The notes beneath the pieces were generated by a model. The model did not search any database. It had not been told where the DNA came from and was given only the letters and a program-made list of their open reading frames with translations. From Typhlomys cinereus (lineage: Eukaryota > Chordata > Mammalia > Rodentia > Platacanthomyidae), in assembly GCA_023101885.1 (NCBI GenBank), contig JALPQD010000225.1:2356001-2420000 (forward strand): a stretch of 64,000 nucleotides of DNA, given 5' to 3'. Both the position numbers and the translations under genes were made by a program. Shown here piece by piece: positions 38,076-50,038 of the stretch; the stretch's first letter is position 1, and each line of letters opens with the position of its first letter.

Positions 38076-40105
38076 AATTTGGACTTTCTCTTAGAATCAT
38101 CTTTCATCATTTCTTTTTCTTCCGCTTTTACAACCCTTGTCATTAAGTTGTACAGCATCAAGGTAAAATGTATATATTGTTCCCCACTGTAGCGGAGTCA
38201 GTTGAGAAGGAAAAAGGGAAACATAATAACCCACTGAAAAATGTTATTGTGTCAAGTTTCACAACACCTGACCTCAAGTCCAATGACCTTGTATCATTGA
38301 GCATGACAGATTAAAACTTATCTCAGCCTTCACTCATCTACACAGGGTCACAGTTTCTCCTTATACACTTATGAAAATATGCCACCTCAGCAAAATACAG
38401 CTCTGCTTTCTACTCTAGTGTTCCCTAATTATAACTTTGACTGCATTCTACTAAAACTTGACTGAAAACATTATTCTGCCCCACACTTTGTGATTATCTG
38501 TAGTAATAGATTGCCTTATCATTAGTTTGAGTCACAAAATCATTTAATTCAAACCAAAATGCACATTAAATATAAATATTTAGATGCTAATCCAAATAGC
38601 TAACCAAATCATTGGATTTTATATAATATTCAACCATTTCTCACTTTCTTAGATTTCAAACTCAAAGGGAAAGAGAAAATGGTGAGCATCTTGTGTTCTG
38701 TTCTCTGCTCTCCTTATACATATCTACCACCATCTCAGCTGGACATGTCAGCTATACCTCCAAGGACAGAGGATGGTCACTGGCCTGGCATTTCTCTCCT
38801 GAGATTCTATCATGCTGCTGTTGTACTGTATCTGTGGCTCACTGTCTCTGGGAATATGTTTTGCAGTCAGCCATGTATCTAGGCTAAAGTTACTAGCCAT
38901 AATTTTATTGTTACTGGAACTCCATCATCTTAGGAATCATATGGAACCTAAAGTAGCTTTGGAGTACAGGTTGGGCTATGAGAGCAGAAGAGTTTGGAGA
39001 TTTTGGGAGTGCCTATCTTAAACAATTCTGAGTCAGCAACCATGTCCTTAAGTGGAGAGGCTTCCATTCCTTCCATACCCATGGCCTCACCATGGGAATT
39101 CTCTCACTAGGTGATCACAGCTGTTGTTATGAGTTGGCTACTTATCTAATGCATAGATAATAATTGAAACTGAAATCAGGTTAGTTCCACATTGTAGAGT
39201 CCTACAAGTTGGAATAGGCTATGGTAAATTATAAGATGTGAACATTGTTAATCAGCTGCCTATGTATTTTTGTGTGTGTGAAGTGCTTAAGTTTTTTTGT
39301 TTGCATAAGTAAATGTGAGAGATATGGATGAAACCAAAAGCATCTCAAGCAGCAGGTGCTTGTTAAGACTTTTCATTAGCAGAATGGCATAGATTGGGTT
39401 ATGTGAGCCTGACATTAGGAGGACAGAAGTAGAGTAAATCTGCCCAGGAACATGATCTCTGCTGTCTTTTGAAAGGATGATGGTTTGACTGGGAAAGAGG
39501 CTGTGGGAATTCAATGTGAAGAACAAGTGGATGAAAGAATGATAGTGAACACTTCTCAGAAATCAGAAGAAACTGGTTTGTGGTAAAGGAAGATGTCTTT
39601 AGATGGAGCTGAACTTTGAAAATTATGATGTTACCTGTAGATACAGCAGCTAGGCTGTAGCTAGAATAATTCAATTGTCAGTGTTGAGAATAAATGCTCA
39701 TAGCCAGACATGGTGTTTAAGATGTGCATGACAAACATGTCTGAAACATAATCTCATGGAACAATGGTAGAGAACACCAAGAAAATTTGTTCATCGATTC
39801 CTGATTTTCTTAGTCAGAAATTACATATACTGACAGATATTTAATCTATATTTTTAAAATGCAAAACTCAATTATTACATAAATTAGTAAATAGTTCCTA
39901 TTATAATTAATAAAGAAAATTTCAGACATATTGCCTTGAATATCCAGTAGTGGAGTCAGTTGAGAAGAAAAAAGGGAATTATAGATTCAGAGCTTTCCAT
40001 ACAGGGGAATTAGCCACTAAGCCTCATGTTTGGAAGAGAGTCTAAGATAGGTGCAATGCAAATAGTGGAAGGCTTCAGCTGTACCTGTTAGCATGGGGAG
40101 ATATG
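38076..40105. other. noncoding, with a 33-bp direct repeat at its two ends
   Basis: No gene recognised. A near-identical 33-bp sequence (GGAGTCAGTTGAGAAG core) occurs at about 38189-38221 and 39948-39980, 1.76 kb apart in the same orientation. Confidence 0.4.
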
Positions 40106-40110
40106 ATGGG

Positions 40111-40469
40111 TGCAACAGTTTTCTTTCTGCTGCTGTGAAATAGCACTCAGGCAAAAAACAACCTAAGGGGAGAAAAGAGAGATTTATTTGGCTTTTAATT
40201 CCAAAGGGCAGGGAAGGCATGGCAGGAGCCAGAAACTAGAGGCAGTTTAAGTCACATCCTTTATGGGGGCTGAGAGAGCTAACTGCAGACTACAAGCTGC
40301 TAGTGGAAGCAAGGCATGGCTGACCAACCTCAAGGCTCACCCCTGCAACATGCCTTCCTCCTGCAAGACTCCACCTCCCAAAGGTACCATGACTTTCCCA
40401 AACACTTGCAACAGCTAAGGATTCAAGTACGTGAGCCTAAGGAAGATAATATATATTCAAACCATGACA
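40111..40469 (-). mobile_element. solo MaLR-type LTR with perfect 5-bp target-site duplication
   Basis: On the - strand the element starts TGTCATGGTTTGAATATATA and ends AACTGTTGCA, so the termini are TG...CA. It is 359 bp, of the ORR1/MT (MaLR) style, with a polyadenylation-type AATAAATC near the middle. ATGGG flanks it at 40106-40110 and 40470-40474. No internal sequence or second LTR remains. Confidence 0.85.
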
Positions 40470-40474
40470 ATGGG

Positions 40475-42149
40475 TAAAAGATGCCTGGAATCTTTCATTT
40501 GCATTTGGCTTTCTGTGCTCAGCCTTAAATTGGAAGCAGACACAAAAATTAGAAAAGCTGTGCTTCTTGTTGTACCTTTGGGTGCACCAAGCTGATTGCA
40601 GAATAAGTCATGGTGTGATTTGTGGGTTGATTGTTGCTGGGTGTAGGTCATGCATCTATTTTTATGTGTTCATCAGTGTTTCCTCCTGAAATGTGGTTTG
40701 CCTTGTGCCCTGGTCAGTCATTTCACGAGGAAGAACAACTGCCCTCTGAGGCATTAAACTTGGTTAAGTTTCCAACTAATTAATCCTCAGTACCTTTGTT
40801 TTATTGTATTTTTAACCTTTTATTAAAATAAAATTTAGTGCCCTAAGAATTTAAGACCACACAGCAGTGAGTGTTATACAGTCTTCTTTTCTGACAGTCT
40901 CTTAGTTCTATCACTCAGATATTTCTGTTGGAAATTACAAATGTGGAAAATAACATGAATATATACTTATATTTGCTTATTTACATATTTCAAATATTTG
41001 TATATACATGTGGTTAAAATGTAAATGCTTTTTTTAAACTTGTTTTTAGAGCCATGTTTTACCATGATTATGTACAAGTTTGTCTTTACATTTTGGGTAT
41101 TTAGGTAGTCCTAAATATTTACTTTAGGTATTTAGATAATCCTAAATATTTATTTTTTAAAAGTACACTGATCTGTGTGCCCATTGGGGACTTCCATTTT
41201 TTATATGCTTGTTGCCATTTGATGTTCTTCTTTCAAACAAGACAAGAGATGTTTTAATTTAAAAATTATTTTATTGTAATGATATCTTGCTTTCTATTGT
41301 ATACACAAAATACCTTGTACCTGTCATCATTTGTACATGTGCTTTTCTGACCATTTTTTCTGTTGTATTGCTTGCTTATTCCTTTGAAGAACTATTCTTA
41401 TTCTTTGAAGAATTTCCTATATATTAAAAAAGTCCTGTATCTTGTGTCCATTTCCTTATGCATGGACTACACTTTTGCTACTATGAATATATGTAATTAT
41501 AAATAGTGCATTTTCCTATTGGCTTGACTCTTGGCGTGTGAGTTTCAAAGCTTCTCTGTTTGCTCTATTTGCTTTTTAACTAAATATTTTTGGTAGAAGT
41601 AGAGTTGCACAAAGTGAAATTGCTAAGTGTGGAATTTCTTCTGCACCTGTTCACTCCGTTATCTCAGAGGGTTTGATAACACTTTTGGGTTAGAACCTCT
41701 CATTGGCACTGTCTATTCCTTAATCACAAGAAGAAAGAAGAAAGAATGCAGGGTGATTGATTGGTCAACTGCTAAGTGAACTGTCTTCTGTTTACTGAGT
41801 GTATTTTTTTTAATTCTGGAAACAGCATTTGATGCTGTTGGTGCCCAGTCCCAAGATTAATTGCTGTAGCTTAGAAACCTGTGTGGCAAGAAAATATGAC
41901 TGGGGCATAAGTTTGGGGAAAATTAACATTTGAGGACCCTAGACCACACTTAGATCCAACAAATAGAAACACTATGGCTTCCATTTGACTCATTGGAAAG
42001 GGTGTCCATTGAATAGAGACCTTCAGAGGAGCAATCAAGAGCTAGGAAAGACGCTGTATGACTTGGTCTGTCCCTTCAATGAGTCTGTTCTATATCAGAC
42101 AGACTTACATGATAGTCGTTGACGTTTCTTCCCTGACCTTTCTTCAAAT
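40475..42149. other. noncoding, no gene recognised
   Basis: Very AT-rich with short ORFs. No named repeat assigned. Confidence 0.4.
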
Positions 42150-42163
42150 TGACCTTCATTCTG

Positions 42164-42835
42164 TGCTCTTATAATAAGACTACAGTTTAACAGCTTTCTG
42201 TCTCTGGCCAGGGGATGACATACAGTGCCCATCACGATGGAGTGAAGGGCATTGCAGGAGCAACAAAACTGCAAAAGAAAATCAACGAACCACTATCCAG
42301 AACTTCAGAGACTCTATATCAACCACCTAGAACTAGGCCAGACTAATCTCTCCCCATCCTGAAGCTCAGGGACATTTGCGGAAGAGGGGGCGGTAAGAGT
42401 GTAAGAGCAAAAGGATAGGAGGATCAATTATTTGCAAGATACTCCACACAAGTTAGGGCCGAAGCAATCATAATTGGACATTGCATGCCCGGCGCAATGT
42501 CCAACACACTATTGACCTCACAAAGTCTAGCATCTGCTAAAGGCACTAAGATCCTTGGAGGCAAGGGATTGACAGCTACAGTAGTGTTCCTATGCTTAAG
42601 GGGAACACAGGAAAGGGTTCAGGGAAATGCCACTGGGTCCTTGTACGTCATCGGAGAGGAGGCCCAGAGGAGAGTCAGGCATGCACAAGAAAGGACTCTG
42701 GGAATTGGGGTGGGAGGGGTGAAGGGAGGGAGAGCAGGGAGTTCGGGGGAGGAGGAGGGAGGGAGGGAACTGGTGTACCTATTAAGTTTGTATGAGCTGA
42801 AATAATAATAAAAATGTATTAAAATTTTTAAAAAA
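42164..42835 (+). mobile_element. 5'-truncated L1, younger subfamily
   Basis: 3' UTR of the same subfamily as the 14592-21468 L1: GCAAGGGATTGACAGC, TATGCTTAAGGGGAACACAG, polypurine tract 42700-42770 and an AATAATAATAAAAATG tail. Perfect 14-bp duplication TGACCTTCATTCTG at 42150-42163 and 42836-42849. Confidence 0.92.
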
Positions 42836-42849
42836 TGACCTTCATTCTG

Positions 42850-44307
42850 AAGCCATTCAGGAGACCCATTTCTCCCAGCAGCATGGCTTATTTCTTGCAT
42901 AGAGTTTATGTGCAGATGATTCAAAAAAGAGTAGGAGATACTTTTAGTTCTCCATGCTCACATTAATTGCTACTCTGTACTAGTGACGACCAGTCAGAGA
43001 GTATCTCTATCTCCAAGGCTCATCTGTTTCTCATTTCTTTCCCTGCCAACAATAGTTGATCTGTCCAGTAATTTGAGACTATGTCATCACACTGGCTGTC
43101 CCTTTGAAAATGAGTTATTCAATAATAAGAAAAAGAGTAGCATTTCTTCCATCCTTTTATGAAAGATGACCTTGACTGCATATTTTAACTTTTCTCTCTG
43201 TCTCCTGCATTCTGTGGTAACCTGCTGGTGCTGGTAAACTAACTGAAATAGATAATCTAAGGTCAAAGTCTTAAAAGATTTTGTATCTAATGAGTGCTCA
43301 TTTCCTAGTTCAAAGACTGGTGCCCTGGTACTCTTCAAAGAGTACAATGGCAAGGGAGTTCTCTCAGAACCTTAGCAAGGGCCCTAATCCTGTCTACAAG
43401 GGTCTGCTGTTCCTTCCAGACACCCTTGTGTTGGAGATTAGATGTCAGTATATGAATTTATAAGGTTTATAAATATTCAGACTATAACAATATGTAAGGA
43501 CTTTGTTCTCCACATTCTGCACCTCTTGTCATTCTTTCTTGACTGAAGATAAAGACAATTCTACAGAGGCTTAGCTATTTAGCCAGTCTCAGAAGGTTTT
43601 ATTCTTATCAAGCATCACAGTTAGAAATTGAAATATTTGCTTTGAAGCTGACCTCTTTGAATAATATGTTTTGTAGCAGGTTTTTGAAAAAGCATTTAAT
43701 CTTATGTGTGGATAGCCTATCTGAGCACAAGGGATCCCATCTGAAGTTGTTTTACAGTCTGATGCTTCAAGAAGTGTTCTGAACCAATTTTGTCTGTTAC
43801 CATCACTATGGGAATGATCATTCTGGAGAAACCATGACCAAGTCTACAGAAATCTGCTGAAAGCTCCATTTTTCCATGTCCTATGAACTTCTGCTATAAC
43901 ACTTCTGAAGTCCACTACGCTGGCTGGTAAAATCAGTTGACATCTAATGAGTCAATGTTAAATATAGTAATAATGATTATTGTAAGAAAAGAAAAACACA
44001 GTTTGTTTCTGCAATATTATGTTTTTTTACTCAAACACAGATGCCTCACCCTCTGACAATCATTCTGTAGATTCTGGATGTACGTCTAGGAAGGATAATA
44101 GTAACTGTAATTGAAAGTACCTTCATTCAGATTGCTTCATATAATTCTCTAATCAACTTGACAGTAAAGTGCTTTACAATATTTAATCAAAGATAAGAAA
44201 ATGTTATTTGGAGAGATTGAATAACATACCCAAGTATATACTATTAGTAGGAAACAAACTGCTTTTAAGCAGTTTACTGTTGTTTCTACCTAAGACAGAA
44301 GGAAATA
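42850..44307. other. noncoding, no gene recognised
   Basis: AT-rich with short ORFs only. No named repeat. Confidence 0.4.
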
Positions 44308-44515
44308 TTTATTGAGCCAGAAAGATGTGTCACCAGTTAAAGGTTCTTGCTGTGCAAGCCTGATGACCTGTGGTGCATCCCCAGAACCCAGAAGAAGGTA
44401 GAAGGAGACCACTCCACAAAGTTGTTCTCTGGCCTCCACACATATACTGTTGCACACATGCACACAGATACACATACATACATATATACCCAGAGAGAAA
44501 TGCTTAAAAAAATTA
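44308..44515 (+). mobile_element. B2/B3-like SINE
   Basis: Contains TTGCTGTGCAAGCCTGATGA, CCCAGAACCCAGAAGAAGG, AAAGTTGTTCTCTGGCCTCC and a CACATGCACACAGA tail, which is B3/B2 order on the + strand. Confidence 0.8.
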
Positions 44516-46078
44516 AGAATAATATGGGTTCACACCATTAAAGGGTTTACAATATGAATCATGGGAGAAATAAACAGAAAATAAGCCTCCTCTAAGAGTT
44601 TACCACCTTTCTGATTCTTGGTTGTTATATAGGAATGGTTGGTAGAAATCCTTGGGTTGACTGGATTTGTCTAATTAACTTCTTTTTTGCTATCCACCCA
44701 TGACTTCCTGTCATCTTCAACAGGTCCTTCTCCTCCCCTCTACATCTGTTTGTTTTGTCTCTATCCCATCTAGAGAATTACTACAGACTCCCAAGTGCCA
44801 TGCACTCTAGTTTAAAGGAAAACATGAAAGGAAGAGGCATTTAAAAACAGATAAAACCAGGTAGTGGTAGCTGGCTTTGTGGGTCCTGTGCGCCTTCCTT
44901 CCCTTTTTCTGGAATTTGCAGGATGAAGGATTCCAAAAGCACTTCAGCTACATTCTGCTGTTGTTAATTTCATTTCCCAATGATTAACAACAAAGTTCAT
45001 TATGTTTTCAGTGCACATTAATCATCTCTTCTGCAAGTTTGGTAACATTTGGACACATTTTCCTCTGTATTTATCCATCTGGGATCTTTATAGACGATAT
45101 GTTTGAAGAAAGTCATTTGATGCTTGCTGTTCAGAACAAGTATATTTCTTGCTCCTCAACTCTGAGGAACAGACTGCACCAGCATTGGGATCCCCTAAAA
45201 GCAATGCTAGTTGGATCTTGCCTGCTCTTCTAGAGCAGATGAGACAGAGGGAGCTGTGGGGGCAGTAGAATGAGAAAGAGAGAGAGAAAGAACAAAGGCT
45301 TTGGCTAGGCTCCTGTCTTTGCACCTACAAGCTGTCAGTCCTAACAGAAGTCATATATCCTCTCTAGGATCATCTCTTCTCTGTAAGCTGTAGCCACCCA
45401 AAATGTATCTACCTTTCTTCTACCAAAGGATAACTCTTGAGTGTTGGTTTATATTCTCATCTCTATTCTCTGCTATTGTGTTGAGGAAGCTGTGTAACTT
45501 TGTTCATATTACTGTTTGTAATTTTTGTAACCATTCCAATATTAATCAACTGTTTATATAGGCACAGTACAGATAAGCATATATAATATATTTATATATG
45601 AGAAAGAAAAAGTCTATTTAGGAATTTCTATGTCTTTTTCCAACACTAACTATGCATATACCTACATTAATATATCTGAACAACATACATAGTATATAAT
45701 AAATTATATAGATAGAAGATAGATAAATAGATAGATCATCTGTGTGTGTGTGCGCACATGTATAAATGCAAACAGTCTAATTCAAGCAACCTATTTGGGA
45801 AGTCTTAGAGGCCAAATTTCTTAATAATCTTTTTTAATCATGGTTTTCTAATATAAAATGTTTTTTGCAAGATATTCACATATTTATTTATTTATGTTTG
45901 CACATTTTTTTATTGAGCTTACAATATGTTTTAAAAACTTTTGTGTTTAAGCTATTTTAAAATTAGCAGTCCATAAAGAAAATGCTGAGAGAGACCAAAA
46001 AAAAAAAGGTTTGATATATGAGAAACATGCATGCTAAACCCTGAAACTGGTATTTTTCTAGTCATTGAATTTTTTTTT
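44516..46078. other. noncoding, no gene recognised
   Basis: AT-rich. Small simple repeats lie at 45255-45290 (GA-rich) and 45705-45765 (TAGA and GT). Short ORFs only. Confidence 0.4.
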
Positions 46079-47300
46079 GCTTTTTTATTATTTATTTGTT
46101 TGTTTGTTTCTAGTTTTACAAGCACATTGAATACTTATCCCTGCCTCCCTCCTTCTCCTTTCCTTCCCTTCCCTCTCTCTTTCTCCCTCTCCTTCATCAA
46201 TCTCTCTCCTACCCTTTTGTTTGTCTGCTTCTATGGGTCTCAGGGTTCCCTCTGGATCACAATAGGGTAGTGACAGATCAAGTGACACTTTCTTTGGCAG
46301 ACCCAGTGATAGGGAAACTCACCTTCAACTGTCTAATCCTAATCCCTAAAGTTTCCACTGCATGTAATTATTTCTCCTGTTATCCTCACTAGTCTATGGG
46401 GACATGTTGGTATGTCAACCATTATATGGTAAAGACAAGTCTCACTGCAGTGAGTTCTTGAAGGCAGCAGCCCTGCCTTGAGGGGAATATCTTGTCCAAT
46501 GGTGGACCTTCCCATCTTTAGGCTCTTACAATCTTACCTCTTCCTCTTCTACAAGGTTCCCTGAGCCTTAGGATTCTGGGTGAGCAGGTCACCAGTACGC
46601 TGTACTCTGGTTGGCCATTGCTGTCCACTTCACTGCTCTCCCATTGCCCTAGGCTGCTTCCTATCAGATTGTTGAGATCCTCTGCTTCTGCTGCAGAAGA
46701 CTTCTAGGTTGAGTGCTGAGTGCTCATCCAATCTGTGCGTATAATAACAGCTATTTACAGAGCAGTTTGGTGCACTGTCTTCCTACCTTCAGATTAATAG
46801 TTCTGTTCTTCCCTCATAATCTATTTCCTTCCTTTTTATAGGTTCTTGCTCTAGTTAATAGTAACAGGAATGTGTTACATTCGGACAAGCAGGTCTTGAG
46901 TCCAATCAGAAAGCCTGTTGGCTGTTTCCTTGATACTTATGCCACTGTTACACTGGTGATTACTTGTTCCCATGGTGATTTTTATTGTAACTCGCAGATC
47001 TCACAGGTTGATGAGGTCTTTGATTATTTTTCTCCCCCAATATCCTCTACAGTATTCCTTCATACTGTGTAAGCTATCCAGCAAAGAAAAAGCTCTCAGG
47101 TCAATTCCAATTAAAGTATATTGCCCATGTCCCATGATCCATATGTGTTGCAATATGAAGTGTCTTATACTTGCATGTCCTGCTAGAACTAAGTGTAGGG
47201 GATGTACCATTCAGGGACAGGCCAAATTCTACAGAAATGCTGTTGTGAACATCTTCCAGGTGAAGTGTAATTCAGAAGATCTCAAGGAAAGCAGTCTTGT
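46079..47300 (-). mobile_element. L1 3' UTR fragment, older subfamily
   Basis: The A-tail is at 46079-46112 on the - strand, followed by a polypurine tract (46140-46200), and then sequence collinear with the + strand fragment at 36055-37140. The 5' limit is approximate; matching sequence is clear up to about 47070. It ends only about 500-700 bases upstream of the LRRC3B coding exon. Confidence 0.7.
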
Positions 47301-47802
47301 GAAGGTTCTTGTTTGTCTGCCCCCATCAACATTTTGAAGTTAAGGTTGGAGGCATGTGTTCATTTCTTAACTCAAGGAGAATGTTTCTTTAGAAATGACT
47401 TTCCAAATTAAGTATCTACTAAAAGCCCATGACTGATATTGTCATCTGTAGTCATTGGCCTTGAAGTAGTGGTATTATATCTCACTGATCCCAAGTGCAA
47501 GGCTAAATTACATAATGCCTCTGTTGCCATATGAAGGGTAAAAGGCATAATTAAATTTATTGCCATACAAAGGGTCCGCGAGAGGAGGGGACGAAGTGAA
47601 AAATCTTAGGACTTTCATTCTGCCAGTTCCCCCCCTCCCCCCACCTCCCGTACCTGGGATTTCACCAGAAGATTCCCATTGCAGGTAATTCCCAGTGGCC
47701 TTGATGGAAATTGCCTGCATAAGGAAGTTACCTGACCACGTACAGGGAGAGCACATTTAATTGCCATGAACCTCTCTTTACAAAAGAACTAATTGCGTAT
47801 GC
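47301..47802 (+). other. intron sequence immediately upstream of the LRRC3B exon
   Basis: Contains an unusual C-run (47631-47648) inside a GC-richer block (47570-47660), then a CAG|GTAATT donor-like site near 47681. It is not repeat-derived as far as I can see. Could be a regulatory or alternative-exon element; this is inference only. Confidence 0.3.
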
Positions 47803-47817
47803 TTCCCTTTCCTTCAG
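47803..47817 (+). promoter_or_regulatory. LRRC3B: predicted 3' splice site of the LRRC3B coding exon
   Basis: A pyrimidine-rich run ending in CCTTCAG, followed by G at 47818, makes a good acceptor about 155 bases before the start codon. A second AG at 47828-47829 is possible but has a poorer tract. In known mammals LRRC3B has noncoding 5' exon sequence far upstream and all coding sequence in one exon, which fits. Confidence 0.6.
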
Positions 47818-47972
47818 GTTCTCCGTCAGGGACAGCATAATGAAGAGGCACACATGCTAGCTGCAGCCTTTTGAGCCACCCAGGAAGGAAGCCAACGACA
47901 TACACAGAGCTGGAGCCATTGCCACCTTGGAGTGAATGAGGAATGGACTTGTGATTATGCTGACATTCCAGC
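47818..47972 (+). other. LRRC3B: 5' UTR part of the LRRC3B coding exon, with upstream ATGs
   Basis: This is the stretch between the predicted acceptor and the initiator ATG. It contains several upstream ATGs: short reading frames at 47840-47860, 47854-47874 and 47943-47954, and a longer one at 47936-48124 that is out of frame and overlaps the real start. The 47936 ATG has T at -3, a weak context, while the real start has A at -3. The exon start is predicted from the splice signal only; exon 1 and the promoter are not in this window as far as I can see. Confidence 0.6.
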
Positions 47973-48754
47973 ATGAATCTGGTAGACCTGTGGCTAACCC
48001 GTTCCCTCTCCATGTGTCTCCTCCTCCAAAGTTTTGTTCTTATGATACTGTGCTTTCATTCTGCCAGTATGTGTCCCAAGGGCTGTCTTTGTTCTTCCTC
48101 TGGGGGCTTAAATGTCACTTGTAGCAATGCAAATCTCAAGGAAATACCTAGAGATCTTCCTCCAGAAACAGTTTTGCTTTATCTGGACTCCAATCAGATC
48201 ACTTCTATCCCCAATGAGATTTTTAAGGACCTCCATCAGCTGAGAGTTCTCAACCTGTCCAAAAACGGCATTGAGTTTATTGATGAGCATGCTTTCAAAG
48301 GTGTTGCTGAAACTTTACAGACTTTGGACCTATCAGACAACCGGATTCAAAGTGTCCACAAAAATGCCTTCAACAACCTGAAGGCCAGAGCCAGAATTGC
48401 CAACAATCCCTGGCACTGTGACTGCACACTCCAACAAGTTCTGAGGAGCATGGCATCCAATCATGAGACAGGCACACAACGTGATCTGTAAGACCTCTGT
48501 GCTGGATGAGCACGCTGGGAGGCCGTTCCTCAATGCTGCCAATGACGCCGACCTTTGTAACCTCCCTAAAAAGACTACGGACTATGCCATGCTTGTCACC
48601 ATGTTTGGCTGGTTCACCTATGGTGATCTCTTACGTAGTCTATTATGTGAGGCAGAATCAGGAGGATGCCCGGAGACACCTTGAATACTTGAAATCCCTG
48701 CCAAGCAGGCAAAAGAAGGCAGATGAACCTGATGACATTAGCACTGTGGTATAA
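47973..48754 (+). CDS. LRRC3B: LRRC3B, leucine-rich repeat-containing protein 3B, complete coding exon with two 1-bp frameshifts
   Basis: This is a small single-pass type I membrane protein with an extracellular leucine-rich repeat domain. The family is known as LRP15/LRRC3B, reported as a candidate tumour suppressor; the ligand is not settled. Seen here: hydrophobic signal peptide (about residues 1-33), LRRNT cysteine cluster (C34, C38, C40, C50), N-glycosylation sequon NVT at 47-49, three LRRs (about 62-135, e.g. LRVLNLSKNGI, LQTLDLSDNRI), an LRRCT starting NPWHCDC, a transmembrane helix (about 203-225) and a cytosolic tail ending DDISTVV. Length matches the 259-residue family exactly once two extra bases are discounted: a G at 48471/48472 (after codon 166) and a T at 48619 (after codon 215, inside the membrane helix). 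Read literally, the frame stops at 48491 after 172 residues. The start has A at -3 and opens the signal peptide. The protein is otherwise essentially unaltered, so I favour sequence error over gene decay. Confidence 0.95.
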
Positions 48755-49070
48755 TGTCCATACTGGCCGGCTCTGATAAGGTAGTTTCTGTATGCAGTAG
48801 AGTAAGCGGTTCCTTCCTTCCATTGTACACAGTTAAAACTTTGTATTTTAGTTTCTTTGGAATTACACCACTGTTGAACTTTTAAAAAAAACATTACAAC
48901 ATACAAATAATTTTAGTTTAGTCGATCTTCCCTTTTAATTGTACCCCTGGTGGTATCTTCCTGGGTAAGCAACTCTCTCTGAAAATTAGTTAGACCCATC
49001 TCACTATTTAATAATGAAATTTATTTTTTTAATTTAAAACTGAATAAAAGCTTAACTTTGAACCATGGAA
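48755..49070 (+). other. LRRC3B: LRRC3B proximal 3' UTR with AATAAA signal
   Basis: AT-rich sequence follows the TAA stop. A canonical AATAAA lies at 49043-49048, about 290 bases after the stop, so cleavage would fall near 49060-49070. A longer 3' UTR using a later signal cannot be excluded from sequence alone. Confidence 0.5.
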
Positions 49071-50038
49071 AACAGAGTGACTTATTGGTTGAGAAGCAGT
49101 ACAGTTGATCTACTTGTTTACAAAAGAAGACAACTCTGCAATCTTAAAGAACCATCATAATGAAAGGTACGTAATTAAGCCCTCTACACCCTGAGGACTC
49201 AGAGCTAAGTGTCTGACCACATCAAGCGTTCTGCTAGCCCTTAAAATTCTGTTTCATCCAACCAAGGTGAGCATAGGAGTGTGTACCTCTCAAACACTGA
49301 ATAGGTGTATTTGACACATTTTCACTTCTCTTCTATGCAAGTAAAAGATGGAATCCATCCTATGGATAGGAATGTGTGACAGAGACCAAAGTGGCAGTTT
49401 AGGAAGAAGAGCTTCACAGTCAGTAACATCACTGTGTAAACACTGTGTGGGACATCTGGTGATATATTTTCTTTCTCTAGCCTCAGTGCCAGAGAAGTGA
49501 TCACTGTCCTAAGAGAGACAAGCCTTTGTAAGAGTATCAGTTACTTCAGGTAGAAAGTATTGGAGCTCAGATTTGAGCAAAACTTTCTGCCCCAAACACT
49601 GAAGTCTTCTCACTAACAGTCTTTTTAAGGAATTGGTTTATAATATAAATTACTTAGTTTAAATGCATATACATTAAGTTTGTGGATTTTGAAAGATGTA
49701 TATATTTTCTTTAGGATATCACTATAGATAATCCTTGAAATTTAAGTGGGATCTCACAATTGTGTTCAGGTAGATAAAAAAATATAGAATCTGATGGAGT
49801 GTAGGAGTTAAGGTAGGGAGATATTGATGTAAAGGAGTCTATATGGGAAAATAACAGACAAGGTTTGAATTCTGAGTTGGGAATCTTAATTCCAGATTAA
49901 GAGATAATAGTGATTTATTATTAAATATAAGTTATAGAATACTTTCTTTGTAAAAAATATCTTATGAACTCTAATATATATAAGGCCTTATGATATCATT
50001 TTTGAGTTATGTAGTAGATTCAGGATCCTAGAGCATAT
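49071..50038. other. noncoding, LRRC3B 3' flank
   Basis: AT-rich with no recognisable gene or repeat. May include a longer 3' UTR form if the first poly(A) signal is bypassed. Confidence 0.4.

Noticed and set aside
46972..47337. 121-codon + strand open frame just upstream of LRRC3B
   Set aside because: Lies antisense within an L1 3' UTR fragment; not linked to the LRRC3B exon.
47973..48491. The 172-codon frame as a complete, distinct short gene
   Set aside because: The downstream sequence continues as conserved LRRC3B in the other two frames, so this is the front part of a frameshifted gene.
47973..48754. LRRC3B copy as a processed pseudogene
   Set aside because: The family gene itself has a single coding exon, so lack of introns is uninformative. 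A splice acceptor is present upstream, no A-tail or target-site duplication flanks it, and the protein is not decayed.
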